Of a stretch of 64,000 nucleotides of DNA, positions 41,025 to 49,487 are shown in pieces. Within the stretch, counting starts at the first letter, position 1. Each line of letters begins with the position of its first letter. The stretch comes from CAWDXG01 sp963822115 (GTDB lineage: Bacteria; Myxococcota_A; Polyangia; Polyangiales; Polyangiaceae). Both the position numbers and the translations under genes were made by a program. The stretch spans positions 620,001 to 684,000 of the forward strand of contig CAWGGM010000008.1 in the NCBI GenBank assembly GCA_963822115.1, given 5' to 3'. The notes under the pieces are model-generated. The model did no database searches and had not been told where the DNA came from. It worked only from the letters and a program-made list of their open reading frames with translations.

Positions 41025-41591
41025 TCAGCCGCCGCGCGTCGTACGCACGGTGGGCATCTTCATTCTCTGATCTTCGGCGCGCTGCTTGTCCGAGTACTTC
41101 GACGGGCACTTGGCCATGATCTGGCTCGCCTCGAAGTAGCCAGCCTTGGTCAGCTTGCCTTCAGCCGTGACGTGGACGACCGTCTCGGGCCGGTCGCGGA
41201 AGGTGTCCGGGACGACGCACTCCGGGTAGCGAACGTCGAGCACCTTTCCGTTCTTCTCCATCTTGAAGCGGTACTCGCAAGGCTGGTCGCGCTTGACCAG
41301 GGTGCCTTTGACGAGCGTGCCGGCGACCCGCACGTTGCGGCTGGCCAGCTGCGTCTTCTGGGCCAGAAGCTCGTCCACTCCCTTGGAGTAGATGGCGGCG
41401 TTGTTGAAGCTGGTCATCACCAGCGTGAGGATCCCGCCTCCCATCACCAACAGGCCGATCAACAGCCCGATGTTGCGCTTGGACCGCTTGTTCCCGGCCG
41501 ACGGACCCACAACGGGAGGCGCGACTTCGTCGTTCGAGCTCGATTCGACCGCATCGGCAGCTTCGAGAAGCTCGTCGTCAAGGCGACTCAT
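41025..41591 (-). CDS. ccmE: Cytochrome c maturation haem chaperone CcmE, CxxxY type
   Basis: The protein has an N-terminal acidic stretch, one TM helix (NIGLLIGLLVMGGGILTLVM, 40-60) and a periplasmic OB-fold domain (NVRVAGTLVKGTLVKRDQPC, then VVPDTFRDRPETVVHVTAEG, KAGYFEASQIMA). In most CcmE proteins the fold ends with AKHDxxY, where His binds haem covalently. Here it reads AKCPSKY (Cys162, Tyr166), the CxxxY form known in some sulfate reducers and archaea. Haem would be carried by Cys. Other ccm genes are not in the window. The client cytochromes could include the multihaem protein at 14564. Confidence 0.85.
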   Translation of the reverse strand: MSRLDDELLEAADAVESSSNDEVAPPVVGPSAGNKRSKRNIGLLIGLLVMGGGILTLVMTSFNNAAIYSKGVDELLAQKTQLASRNVRVAGTLVKGTLVKRDQPCEYRFKMEKNGKVLDVRYPECVVPDTFRDRPETVVHVTAEGKLTKAGYFEASQIMAKCPSKYSDKQRAEDQRMKMPTVRTTRGG

Positions 41592-41664
41592 GATGACGAA
41601 TCGTAACCCCCGCCCCCGGGCAGGTCCACCTCGGCCCCGGCCAGAACATGACATCCAACATGAT

Positions 41665-42180
41665 TTACGGCATGTCGGCGCGGCGCCGGCGCCCGAGCCA
41701 GCCGCCCAGCCGCGTGAGAGCCGCCCCGGCCCCGCCCAGCAGCAGCAGACTCGACGCCGCGACGCTGAAGGGCGAGAGCGCTCCCCCTATCAGTGCGACC
41801 AGCCAAGCCACCACCGCCGCGAGCAGACCGGCCAGCGTGGCCTCGCGGGAGCCCGCGCGTTCGCCGAAGCGTCCCACGAGCATACCCCCGGCGACGCACG
41901 CAACGACGAAGGACAGCGCCAGCGGTCCCAGCAGCGCCAACGAAAGAAGAACGCGCTCTCCCATCGGCGCGGTCGTGTTGAAGCGGGCCACGGCCTGCGC
42001 GTCACCAAGATCGACCAGCGACCGGGCGAGCGCGCGTGACAGCCACTCGGCCACGATCGCCAGAGGGATCCACAGCGTGAACACGAACCCCGCCCCGATC
42101 AGCACCCAATGCCAGGGTGGACGCGCGCCGTCGGCATCGCCGGAGGCTGGATTCTGCAGGACTGGGAGCCGCCGTACCAT
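41665..42180 (-). CDS. Four-helix integral membrane protein
   Basis: The 171-residue protein starts at 42180 (MVRRLPVLQNPASG). Its four TM helices read WVLIGAGFVFTLWIPLAIVA, VLLSLALLGPLALSFVVACV, ATLAGLLAAVVAWLVALIGG and FSVAASSLLLLGGAGAALTR. The C-terminus is Arg-rich (GGWLGRRRRADMP), so it faces the cytoplasm. I do not recognise a family. It lies 73 nt upstream of ccmE on the same strand and may belong to the haem operon. It is divergent from the barrel gene at 42265. Confidence 0.6.
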   Translation of the reverse strand: MVRRLPVLQNPASGDADGARPPWHWVLIGAGFVFTLWIPLAIVAEWLSRALARSLVDLGDAQAVARFNTTAPMGERVLLSLALLGPLALSFVVACVAGGMLVGRFGERAGSREATLAGLLAAVVAWLVALIGGALSPFSVAASSLLLLGGAGAALTRLGGWLGRRRRADMP

Positions 42181-42264
42181 TGTCGTCTCCGCTCCGGCGC
42201 GGGCGGACCGCGCGCATCGGAGCGACCGGGCTGTCGATAAGTAGTAGCATTTGCCTCGACCCGC

Positions 42265-43143
42265 ATGACGCGCCGTTCCGCCACCGCCGCCTCGCTCGCA
42301 CTGGCCACCGCCGTGCTGATGCCCGTGCATGCGTCCGCCCAGGCCGCCGGACCGCCGCCACCACCTCCTCCGAAGCCAGCCGCCGTTCCGCCGCACCCTC
42401 CCGCCGCCGCGCCGCCGGCGCCGGCCGCAGCACCGCCGGGGCCGCCCCCGACCACCGCTGCACCTCCTCCGGCAAAGGCCAGCTATCCGCCTGGCGGTGC
42501 TCCAGGGGAAGTGCCGCCGCCACTGCCGCCGCCAACACCGCTCGGTATCGGGCGCAGGCCCGTGCAGTTGGTTCCGGGCCTTGGGGTCGCGATCCCGCTG
42601 TGTCTGGCCGGCACCCAGAGCAGCGACCGCTGCCAGGGCGTGAAGCCGGGCATCGGTATCGGATTTTCGGCCTTCTGGCGCGTCAACCCGTACTTCGCAT
42701 GGGGCGGCGGGCTCGATATCATGGGCTACCGCTACCAGCCGCCCGCCCGCCTCGACCTCACCAACACGAATGCAGCGGGGGTTTTCCTCGGACTGCTCGG
42801 GCGAGGCTACTTCCTCGACCATGGCGCGCTCGATCCCTACGTGGAGCTGGGGCTCGGCGGCGGCGCCCTGGGCACATCGCACGACGAACAGGGCACCCGC
42901 TACAGCGAGACCGGCGCCGGGCCGGCCGTGCGTCTGGGCGGCGGGTTCGACTTCTTCCTCGGGCGCCGCATCAAGCTGGGACCGGCGCTGAGCTACACGC
43001 GCGTGTTCATCGACAAGATCCGACGCTGCGATACCAACAACAACAACAACTGCGTCGATCTGTCCAAGACGACGAACGGCCAGCTAGGCGCGTTCGTTCT
43101 GGTCTACGCCCACATGACGATCGTGCTGGGCGACGAGCTCTAG
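42265..43143 (+). CDS. Outer-membrane beta-barrel protein with Pro-rich N-terminus
   Basis: The protein has a signal peptide (ATAASLALATAVLMPVHASAQ) and then a 65-residue Pro/Ala spacer (PPPPPPPKPAAVPPHPPAAA). The C-terminal 195 residues are strand-rich with aromatic girdles (GIGIGFSAFWRVNPYFAWGG, LGLLGRGYFLDHGALDPYVE, RLGGGFDFFLGRRIKLGPAL, SYTRVFIDKIRRC) and end in VLVYAHMTIVLGDEL. A loop with NTNNNNNC is notable. An OmpW/OmpA-like small barrel is likely. No substrate is evident. The next gene starts 220 bp downstream beyond a hairpin (43273). Confidence 0.65.
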   Translation: MTRRSATAASLALATAVLMPVHASAQAAGPPPPPPPKPAAVPPHPPAAAPPAPAAAPPGPPPTTAAPPPAKASYPPGGAPGEVPPPLPPPTPLGIGRRPVQLVPGLGVAIPLCLAGTQSSDRCQGVKPGIGIGFSAFWRVNPYFAWGGGLDIMGYRYQPPARLDLTNTNAAGVFLGLLGRGYFLDHGALDPYVELGLGGGALGTSHDEQGTRYSETGAGPAVRLGGGFDFFLGRRIKLGPALSYTRVFIDKIRRCDTNNNNNCVDLSKTTNGQLGAFVLVYAHMTIVLGDEL

Positions 43144-43272
43144 ATCACCGAGCGCGATTCCACAGCACACCGCCTAGCGCTTCGACCAAGCCCCGCCAAC
43201 CCGGAGCGCCGACGGCGGCACCGCCCTGCCTGCCTCCCGCCGGAAAAGTCCGTTCTGATGCTTGTCTTGTGG

Positions 43273-43298
43273 GCGTTCGGGGCCCCGACCCCGAACGC
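43273..43298 (+). terminator. 10-bp hairpin between two rightward genes
   Basis: GCGTTCGGGG-CCCCGA-CCCCGAACGC is a perfect 10-bp stem, extendable by CTTG/CAAG across a small bulge. It lies 130 nt after the barrel gene and about 65 nt before the next start. It could be a terminator or a leader structure of the next gene. There is no T-run. Confidence 0.45.
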
Positions 43299-43364
43299 GG
43301 CAAGCTGAAACCTGGCTCTGGGAGCTGTGGCGAAATCGTGACCGGTGATGTAACGAGGCATGCG

Positions 43365-44681
43365 GTGACAGAGCAGGACCCGCTCTCCCTGGATCGACAG
43401 TTGGCCCGGCTGGCAGACCGCTGGCGCAGCTGGCGACGCCGGCTCGCCCGGGGGCTGGGGCTCGCTGACAATCCCTTCGAGCTGGACGAAACGCTCGCCG
43501 GGCGAACGACGTTCCTGGCCGTGGGCGATCTGCCCGATGCAGATCCTCTGAAGACTCCGCTCTGCCGCTGGGTCTACCGGCTCGCAGAGCAGCGCATCGA
43601 TCGCGAAGCGCTCGTCGCGGTGGAAGCCGCGCGCCGGCTCGAGCTCCACGCGATCGAAGAGCCCGAGGAGGGCCGCTATCCACTCTCCATTCTGCTGGCA
43701 CGGGCGCTGTCCGAGCCGCAGCGCGGCTGGCTGGACGCCTACGTCGAAAACTCGAAGTCGCTGGCAGGACGCTTCGCGCTGCTATGGGAGCGCCGCGCGG
43801 AGATAGCCCGCCGCATGGGTCTGGACTCGCCGGACGCGATCGAGCTGCCGGCGCAGACGACGTACGAGCCTGCCGCGCACTGGCTCGCGGCCAGTGCGGA
43901 CATGGCCCAGGATTTCCTGCGTCCCGAACCCGCAGAGCTCGTCGCGATCGGAATGGGACGCGAGGCCGCCGACGGCTGGCCCGCGCGCATCACGCCGAGC
44001 GCGGTCGCGGGCCTGCTCGGCAGCGGCGGCCTGCTCGACAGCGTGCGCCTCGATCCCGAACCGCTGCCGGCTGCCATCGGAGCTTCGAGCTTCCTCCGCG
44101 CGCTCCACGCGGTGGGCCTCGCCTGGCGCGAAGCGCTGGCGCCGGCGCACCAGCCATTCGTCATCGCACACGACCCATACCAGCTCGAGAGTCACGCGAC
44201 GGGCGCCCTGTTCGCCTCGCTGCCTCTGTCGGCACCCTTCCTCAAGCGGCAGCTCGACCTGGGCAGCGCCCAGGCGCGCGAGCACCAGCGGACGATGGCA
44301 CGCGTGGTGCTGCTCGAGTCGCGAGCCCAGGCGTTGCGCGTGCTGCTCAGGCCGGCCGCACTCGCTGGCCACAAGGCGCTGTCCGAGGCGTTCGAGGCGC
44401 GCTTGCACGAGGCGCTGGGCGTGGAGCTGCCCGGCAGCGTCGCAGGCGCGCTGTGGCGGCTGCGCATCGACGACGCTCAACGTTTCGAGGGCACGTTGCT
44501 CGCGGCCGGCCGCGAACGTCGCCTCCGCGAGGAGCACGACGAGGACTGGTTTCGCAACCCCCGCGCCGTCGACCAGCTGCGCTCCGAGGCGGAACTGTCG
44601 CCCGAAAGCACGGCCGCGCGTGAAGCTCTCGACGAGGGCGCCGACGCGCTGCTCGCGCTGCTCGGAGAATCGCTCGGATGA
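43365..44681 (+). CDS. Hypothetical cytoplasmic helical protein
   Basis: I chose the GTG at 43365 (GAGG 7 nt upstream, VTEQDPLSLDRQLARLADRW); a GTG at 43338 is the alternative. The 438-residue protein is almost all helix, rich in Ala, Leu, Arg and Glu, with no signal or TM segment. Possible landmarks are RGLGLADNPFELDETLAGRT, FVIAHDPYQLESHATGALFA and EEHDEDWFRNPRAVDQLRSE. The Asn-Pro-Arg and acidic C-terminal motifs look conserved but do not identify a family. The stop overlaps the start of the secreted-protein gene at 44678 by 4 nt, so the pair is co-translated. Confidence 0.6.
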   Translation: MTEQDPLSLDRQLARLADRWRSWRRRLARGLGLADNPFELDETLAGRTTFLAVGDLPDADPLKTPLCRWVYRLAEQRIDREALVAVEAARRLELHAIEEPEEGRYPLSILLARALSEPQRGWLDAYVENSKSLAGRFALLWERRAEIARRMGLDSPDAIELPAQTTYEPAAHWLAASADMAQDFLRPEPAELVAIGMGREAADGWPARITPSAVAGLLGSGGLLDSVRLDPEPLPAAIGASSFLRALHAVGLAWREALAPAHQPFVIAHDPYQLESHATGALFASLPLSAPFLKRQLDLGSAQAREHQRTMARVVLLESRAQALRVLLRPAALAGHKALSEAFEARLHEALGVELPGSVAGALWRLRIDDAQRFEGTLLAAGRERRLREEHDEDWFRNPRAVDQLRSEAELSPESTAAREALDEGADALLALLGESLG

Positions 44682-45424
44682 GACGCCGTGCAGCGCTCGC
44701 GGTGGTCGCGCTGGCCGCCGGGCTGTCGCCGCGCGTCTCCGCGGAGCCGACACATGCCGCGAGCAGCGCGAACTGGCTCGGCCCGGTCGGGATCGCTCGC
44801 GTGCTGATCGAAGCGCGCCGCGACCGCGTGCGCGTCACCACGGAGCTGACACTGCCGGCAGCGGCCGAGCGCGCGCGGCCGCTCTCGATCTTCGCGTCGT
44901 ACGGAGAGCCAGGACCGCCGCTGGCGCTCGGCGCGGAGCTGGTCGCGACGCCTCCCGGCTATCTCCGCGCGCCCGATGCCCTGCACGGCGAAAAGCTGCG
45001 CACGCACTTCAGACCGACCGCACCCGACAGCGCCATGGTGATCGTCGGCCGGCGTCACATGGCGGGAAGCGTAGTCGAGATCCCGGAGAAGCAGCTCGCC
45101 CACGCACTCGCTGCGAGCGGTTCGGCGACGCTGCGCATCGCGACCGTGCGCGCCATGCCGCCTCCCGCCGGGGATGGCTCGCGCGAGCTTCTGGTCAGGC
45201 TCGGTACCGAACACGGGCGCCCGCTCGTGCTCGGCACTGTGGAGGTGCGCGGCGCGCATGTGGCGCGCCGCGATGCGCGTCTGTGCAACGGCAAGCGCGC
45301 CGATGTCCCGCTCGCCGTGGTTCCCGCGAAGGCCGACCGAGCGCCGCTCACACCGCCACCGCTCGCGAAGCGCACTGCACGCGACGATCTGTGCGTCCGG
45401 CTGTGGCTCGACTTCGCGCGTTGA
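44678..45424 (+). CDS. Secreted protein of unknown function
   Basis: The 248-residue protein begins with MRRRAALAVVALAAGLSPRV and SAEP, a signal peptide with predicted cleavage after SA. The mature part has beta-rich segments (VGIARVLIEARRDRVRVTTE, ARPLSIFASYGEPGPPLALG, DSAMVIVGRRHMAGSVVEIP, ELLVRLGTEHGRPLVLGTVE) and two distant Cys near the C-terminus (ARLCNG and DDLCVRLWLDF) that could form a disulfide. No family is recognised. It is coupled to the helical protein upstream (4-nt overlap), which suggests a shared process despite different compartments. Confidence 0.55.
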   Translation: MRRRAALAVVALAAGLSPRVSAEPTHAASSANWLGPVGIARVLIEARRDRVRVTTELTLPAAAERARPLSIFASYGEPGPPLALGAELVATPPGYLRAPDALHGEKLRTHFRPTAPDSAMVIVGRRHMAGSVVEIPEKQLAHALAASGSATLRIATVRAMPPPAGDGSRELLVRLGTEHGRPLVLGTVEVRGAHVARRDARLCNGKRADVPLAVVPAKADRAPLTPPPLAKRTARDDLCVRLWLDFAR

Positions 45425-45458
45425 CGCGCAACTCCGCCCCGGGCTGCGGCGCGGCGCG

Positions 45459-46469
45459 CTAGAACGAGTCCGTCGGCGACGGCGTGAGCCCGCTCGACTC
45501 GAGATGGTAGGTGAAGCCGATCACAACCGTGGTCGCCTTCGGACCGCTCACCGTGCGCCGCACCGCCACCTCTGCCGAGAACACCTTGTCGATGTAGCCG
45601 ACGCCGGCGCTGATCCCATGGCTCTTCTGCCCCTGGTCGTAGCGATAGCCGAGTCGCAGCGGGTAGTGGTTGGCGGCGAGGAACTCGAAGCCACCCATGG
45701 CTCGGATCGTGGTGCGATCCCAGGTCGTGAAGTCGGCCAGCATGTCGCCTTCGAGCGTAAAATCATGCGTACCGAAGCCCGCGCCGCCGCCGAAGGTCAT
45801 CGGCTGGAATCCGTTGCCTGGGTTGTTGAGGTTCTGGCCGACGATGGACAGCGCCAGGCCGTCGGTGGGCTTGAGGGTGGCACCGGCGTCGAAAGTGAAG
45901 CCGCGCACGATGTTCTTGCCGTGGAGGCCGCCCGAGGCCGGACTCGGATCGAACGGACCCGCTGTGCCGTTCTGTTTGAGCCACAGATATCGCCCGCCCA
46001 GCCCCACGTAGAAGCGATCGGAAAACGGGAACGCAAGCGCAAACCTGAGATCCGACGACGTGCGCCCCAGCCCGTCGGGGTCCTGCGACGTCCATGTGCC
46101 TCCCAGGCCGCCCGCAACGTGCGCGCTACTCACGATCGAATCGACCGCAGCAGCGCCGTAGCTCTGCCGGTGCGCCTCCGGCCAGATCTGCCCGAACGCG
46201 CTGAGGTGGTAGACGCGCGACGCCGCCATGTTCGCGGGGTTCACGAATAGCGCGCTCGTCGAGTTGCTGAATGCACGCAGCGCATCACCCATCGCTGCAA
46301 CGCGTGGCGTCTCGATCTGCTGGTAGTTGTAGCCGACCTGCGGAGGCAGACTGCTCTTCGTAGCGAGCGCGCTCTCGGTAACCGCGGTCAATGCCACGCC
46401 GACAGAGAGCGCGATCGCAAAGGCATGCACGCGGCGACGCGCCGCGACGGAAGCTGCTCGCTGTCGCAT
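45459..46469 (-). CDS. PorV/FadL-like outer-membrane protein
   Basis: The protein has a signal sequence (VHAFAIALSVGVALTAVTES). The N-terminal motif IETPRVAAMGDALRAFSNST followed by SALFVNPANMAAS is typical of PorV/UPF0164 and FadL-like barrels, in which the N-terminus plugs the pore. About 14 strands follow (LRFALAFPFSDRFYVGLGGR, FTFDAGATLKPTDGLALSIV, HGISAGVGYIDKVFSAEVAV, TTVVIGFTYHLE). The last residue is Phe, the usual barrel signal. Transported ligand unknown; hydrophobic compounds are possible. The gene is divergent from dnaA with a 620-bp gap. Confidence 0.75.
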   Translation of the reverse strand: MRQRAASVAARRRVHAFAIALSVGVALTAVTESALATKSSLPPQVGYNYQQIETPRVAAMGDALRAFSNSTSALFVNPANMAASRVYHLSAFGQIWPEAHRQSYGAAAVDSIVSSAHVAGGLGGTWTSQDPDGLGRTSSDLRFALAFPFSDRFYVGLGGRYLWLKQNGTAGPFDPSPASGGLHGKNIVRGFTFDAGATLKPTDGLALSIVGQNLNNPGNGFQPMTFGGGAGFGTHDFTLEGDMLADFTTWDRTTIRAMGGFEFLAANHYPLRLGYRYDQGQKSHGISAGVGYIDKVFSAEVAVRRTVSGPKATTVVIGFTYHLESSGLTPSPTDSF

Positions 46470-47091
46470 GGGAATCTGTCGGGTCGGGTTATCCGGGCCG
46501 ATAGCGGTGAGCTACCTCTCCACGGTTGGTGAGGCCAAGAAATCCGCACTCGTCAAGTCCTGTGCGAATACGAACAACCGCACGCTGACGTGACGTCGAT
46601 CGCAAAATATGCCGTCGACTCTTGACGTTTGAAACCACGGAAGTTGACGCGGGGAGAGAGATCCCCCCCGGCATGCGCGACACGAAGCTGCGTTTTCTAC
46701 GCATGTTTGGCGGACGCGTGAAACGCGCGGGTCGGTAAACGCTTCCGCACGTTGTCGACGAGAAAGAAGATCCGTGGAGTTTTCCGAGAGTTCGGGGTGG
46801 CAAAAAAATCGTCCATTGAAGTCCCCGATGGAGCGATGCTAGCTGCCTTGTCTGTCGCTCGGAGAGCTCAAGCGCACTCGTTGCGGAGCCGACCAGCGAT
46901 GGCAAGGGAGAGGCGAGGTGCTCGTTCTCCCTCCGTCACGATGGAACGTCACACAGGGCAGCACGCAGCCACCTCCGCTCGGCCACTCCCCGGCAGCCAC
47001 CCACTGCCAGGCCTTGCCAGGACGAACCGTTGAAAATCGAGGGGGTGGGACTGTCCACAGCCCTGTGGACAAGTTGGGGGATGCTATCGCC
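46470..47091. other. Intergenic region upstream of dnaA, possible origin region
   Basis: This 620-bp gap is less GC-rich than its flanks and has an A-run (AAAAAAATC at 46802) and short AT stretches (46600-46640). Only two DnaA-box-like sites are visible, both at its right edge (47051-47072). There is no cluster of TTATCCACA-type boxes, so replication origin function is uncertain. No open frame in it has coding character. Confidence 0.35.
47051..47072. promoter_or_regulatory. Pair of inverted DnaA-box-like sites
   Basis: CTGTCCACA (47051-47059) faces TGTGGACAA (47064-47072, TTGTCCACA on the other strand) with 4 bp between. TTGTCCACA is a well-known DnaA box of GC-rich bacteria. The pair ends 20 nt before the dnaA start codon, a position suited to autorepression. 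Confidence 0.6.
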
Positions 47092-48561
47092 GTGGTTTCT
47101 GAAAGCTCGATCTCTCTGACACCGATGCCGAGTTCCTCCGAAATCGTGAATATCTGGCTGCAGGCCGTGGAGCACACTCGCAGCCGCTCTCCAGCCACAT
47201 TCGAGCAGTGGTTCTCGGGCATCCAGTTCGACGGACTGGAAGAGGGCGTGCTTGCGCTCACCGCACGCGACGAGTTCGTGCGTGACTGGGTCAAAGCACA
47301 CTTTCTGCCGGAGCTGTTGAGCCAGCTCGACAAGCTGGTCGGCGACGCGGTCAGCGTGAAGTGGCAGATCGCGAGCAAGCTCGAGTCGCCCGTGTGCCAG
47401 GTGCGCCAGAAGAGCGAGTCGGCTCCGGGCTCCCGCCCCCGCCGCACGCAGATCGGCAGTGCCACGGCTGCCGCCCCGGTTTCGTCGCGTTCCGACTGGG
47501 CACAGGCCAACCGCTGGCGCGCGGCACTGACAGCCGCCCTCAACCCGAAGCACACCTTCAAGAACTTCGTGGTCGGGCCCTCCAACGAGCTCGCCTACGC
47601 CGCAGCCATCGCCTCGGCCGGCGGCGGCGGTCCCCGCTACAACCCGCTGTTCATCGCGGGCGGCACGGGCCTCGGCAAGACGCACCTGATGCACGCCATC
47701 GCGTTCAAGGTGCTGGAGGACCGGCCGGACGCGCGCGTACTCTACGTCTCGGCCGAACACTTCACCAACGAGTTCATCGAAGCGCTGCAGCACCACAAGA
47801 TGGACGAATTCCGCTCGCGCTATCGCAGCGAGTGCGACCTCCTGCTGGTGGACGACATCCAGTTCCTGGCTGGCCGTGAGCAGACGCAGGAAGAGTTCTT
47901 CCACACGTTCAACGCGCTCCGCGACGCCGACAAGCCCATCGTCGTCACCAGCGACAAGTACCCGCAGCAACTCCAGCGCATGCCGGAGCGGCTGGTCTCG
48001 CGCTTCACCTCCGGATTGGTGGCGGACATCCAGGTCCCCCAGCTCGAGACGCGCGTCGCCATCATCCGCAAGAAGGCGAACATCGAGGGCATCACGATCG
48101 GCGACGACGTGACCGTGCTGCTCGCCCAGAGCGTCCAGAGCAACGTGCGCGAGCTGGAAGGTGCGCTCATCCGCCTGGCCGCCAAGTCGTCACTGACGGG
48201 GCGCCCGATCGACTTCGAGTTCGCCCGCAGCGAGATCGCCATGGTGGCGCCGCGACGCCCGGAAATGATGAGCGTCGAGGACATCCAGAAGGCCGTGTGC
48301 GGGCACTTCCGCCTGTCGAACGCCGAGCTGCTCAGCAAGGACCGTCACAAGAGCGTGGCCTTTGCGAGGCAGGTGGCGATGTACCTGTGCCGGCAGCGCC
48401 TCAAGTGCAGCTTCCCCGAGTTGGGCCGCGCGTTCGGCAATCGCGATCACACGACCGTGATGAGCGCAGTGCGCCGCGTCGAGCAACTGCGGCAGAAGGA
48501 CCCGCAGGTGAACGCCCACCTCGAGGCCATCGAGCAGCGGCTCGCTTCGTCGGACGACTAG
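47092..48561 (+). CDS. dnaA: Chromosomal replication initiator DnaA
   Basis: Domain I (IVNIWLQAVEHTRSRSPATF, about 20-100) and a variable linker lead to the AAA+ domain: NPLFIAGGTGLGKTHLMHAI (Walker A), LLLVDDIQFLAGREQTQEEF (Walker B), and the sensor motifs VVTSDKYP and RLVSRFTSGLVADIQVP. Domain IV has the DnaA signature GRAFGNRDHTTVMSAVRRVE. It unwinds the origin. I chose the GTG at 47092 (489 residues; GGGGG upstream); an ATG at 47125 gives 478. No dnaN, recF or gyrB follows; the next gene is a leftward lipoprotein gene. Confidence 0.95.
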   Translation: MVSESSISLTPMPSSSEIVNIWLQAVEHTRSRSPATFEQWFSGIQFDGLEEGVLALTARDEFVRDWVKAHFLPELLSQLDKLVGDAVSVKWQIASKLESPVCQVRQKSESAPGSRPRRTQIGSATAAAPVSSRSDWAQANRWRAALTAALNPKHTFKNFVVGPSNELAYAAAIASAGGGGPRYNPLFIAGGTGLGKTHLMHAIAFKVLEDRPDARVLYVSAEHFTNEFIEALQHHKMDEFRSRYRSECDLLLVDDIQFLAGREQTQEEFFHTFNALRDADKPIVVTSDKYPQQLQRMPERLVSRFTSGLVADIQVPQLETRVAIIRKKANIEGITIGDDVTVLLAQSVQSNVRELEGALIRLAAKSSLTGRPIDFEFARSEIAMVAPRRPEMMSVEDIQKAVCGHFRLSNAELLSKDRHKSVAFARQVAMYLCRQRLKCSFPELGRAFGNRDHTTVMSAVRRVEQLRQKDPQVNAHLEAIEQRLASSDD

Positions 48562-48600
48562 GCGCCGCTCGGTCCACGAGCGCGTGAATCCGCGCGGACG

Positions 48601-49263
48601 CTACGGAACGTCGGTTCCGGTAGCGGCCACGCGCGGCAGCATCGCGGGCGCCAGGGGTTGCGCCTCGGGCAACGCTGCGAGTGCGGAGCCGATGTGCTCG
48701 GCGACTGCCTCGACCACTTCGCCTGCGCCGGTACCCAGGGGGCGCCCGTAGGGGAAAACCGCTTGCGAACGGGCGCCGACCCGTTCGCCCATCACCGGCA
48801 GCCCATCGCGGACGAGCTGCCAGCGGCCGCGCGCAGAAGCCGACCATCCCGGCCCCGTGCGATCCGGCGGCACGGGCTCGAGCACGAGATCGACGAGCAG
48901 CACGTAGTCCCCTGGGTGCAGGTCGTCGCCTCGCTGCTTGACCCGAACGGCCGGAAAGCTTGGCCACAGCGCGTCAGCGAGCGCCCGGGCCAGCTTGTCC
49001 TGAACGTCCTCGAAGCAGAGCGGTCGCTGGCCGGCTACTGCGACGCACTGGCGGTTTGTGCCGCGCGGGTAGAGCTCGATCCAGAGACGGCCGGTGTGCT
49101 GCACAGGCCGCGCCGAGGCGGGCGGCAGCGTCCGGGTCGCCACCTCGACCTTGTGGGTCTGCTGGATACAGCCCGCGCTTGCTGCCGCGGCAAGCAGCAC
49201 CAGGACAGCCCAGGCACAGGCGAAACGGTGGGAATAGGTACGCTTTGCAGAATTGGACATCAT
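48601..49263 (-). CDS. Lipoprotein of unknown function
   Basis: The start is at 49263 or the adjacent ATG at 49260. Signal and lipobox: FACAWAVLVLLAAAASAGC. The mature domain of about 190 residues has a beta-rich build (GRLWIELYPRGTNRQCVAVA, then LVDLVLEPVPPDRTGPGWS, RGRWQLVRDGLPVMGERVG) and helices (VQDKLARALADALWPSFPAV and GEVVEAVAEHIGSALAAL). The pattern recalls small lipoproteins that hold outer-membrane complexes, but no family is certain. It converges on dnaA with a 39-nt gap. Confidence 0.6.
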   Translation of the reverse strand: MMSNSAKRTYSHRFACAWAVLVLLAAAASAGCIQQTHKVEVATRTLPPASARPVQHTGRLWIELYPRGTNRQCVAVAGQRPLCFEDVQDKLARALADALWPSFPAVRVKQRGDDLHPGDYVLLVDLVLEPVPPDRTGPGWSASARGRWQLVRDGLPVMGERVGARSQAVFPYGRPLGTGAGEVVEAVAEHIGSALAALPEAQPLAPAMLPRVAATGTDVP

Positions 49264-49451
49264 GCGCGAACGAAACGATAGCGAGCGTCCCGGCCAGCGG
49301 ACCAGAATCCGGCCGCTGCATTCCTCAATCCTCTGGAACAATTGGGAATTTCTGGCTCCCGTCGAGTCGCTTCCGCGCCGTGCCCAGCTCCTGCCGGCGA
49401 CACCGATAGCCAGGGCAGAGGCGCGTTTCACCCCGAAACAATTGCAGAAAT

Positions 49452-49480
49452 CTGGCAGCGGTCCGCCCCGGACCTATATT
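49452..49480 (+). promoter_or_regulatory. Housekeeping-type promoter, probably leaderless
   Basis: CTGGCA (49452-49457) and TATATT (49475-49480) are separated by 17 bp. Transcription would start at or next to the ATG at 49488. The GGAGG there lies only 1 nt before the ATG, too close to act as a ribosome site, so a leaderless mRNA is a reasonable reading. Confidence 0.45.
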
Positions 49481-49487
49481 TGGAGGC

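Noticed and set aside
46470..47091. Definite replication origin upstream of dnaA
   Set aside because: Only two DnaA-like boxes are present, both beside the start codon. Reported only as a possible origin region.
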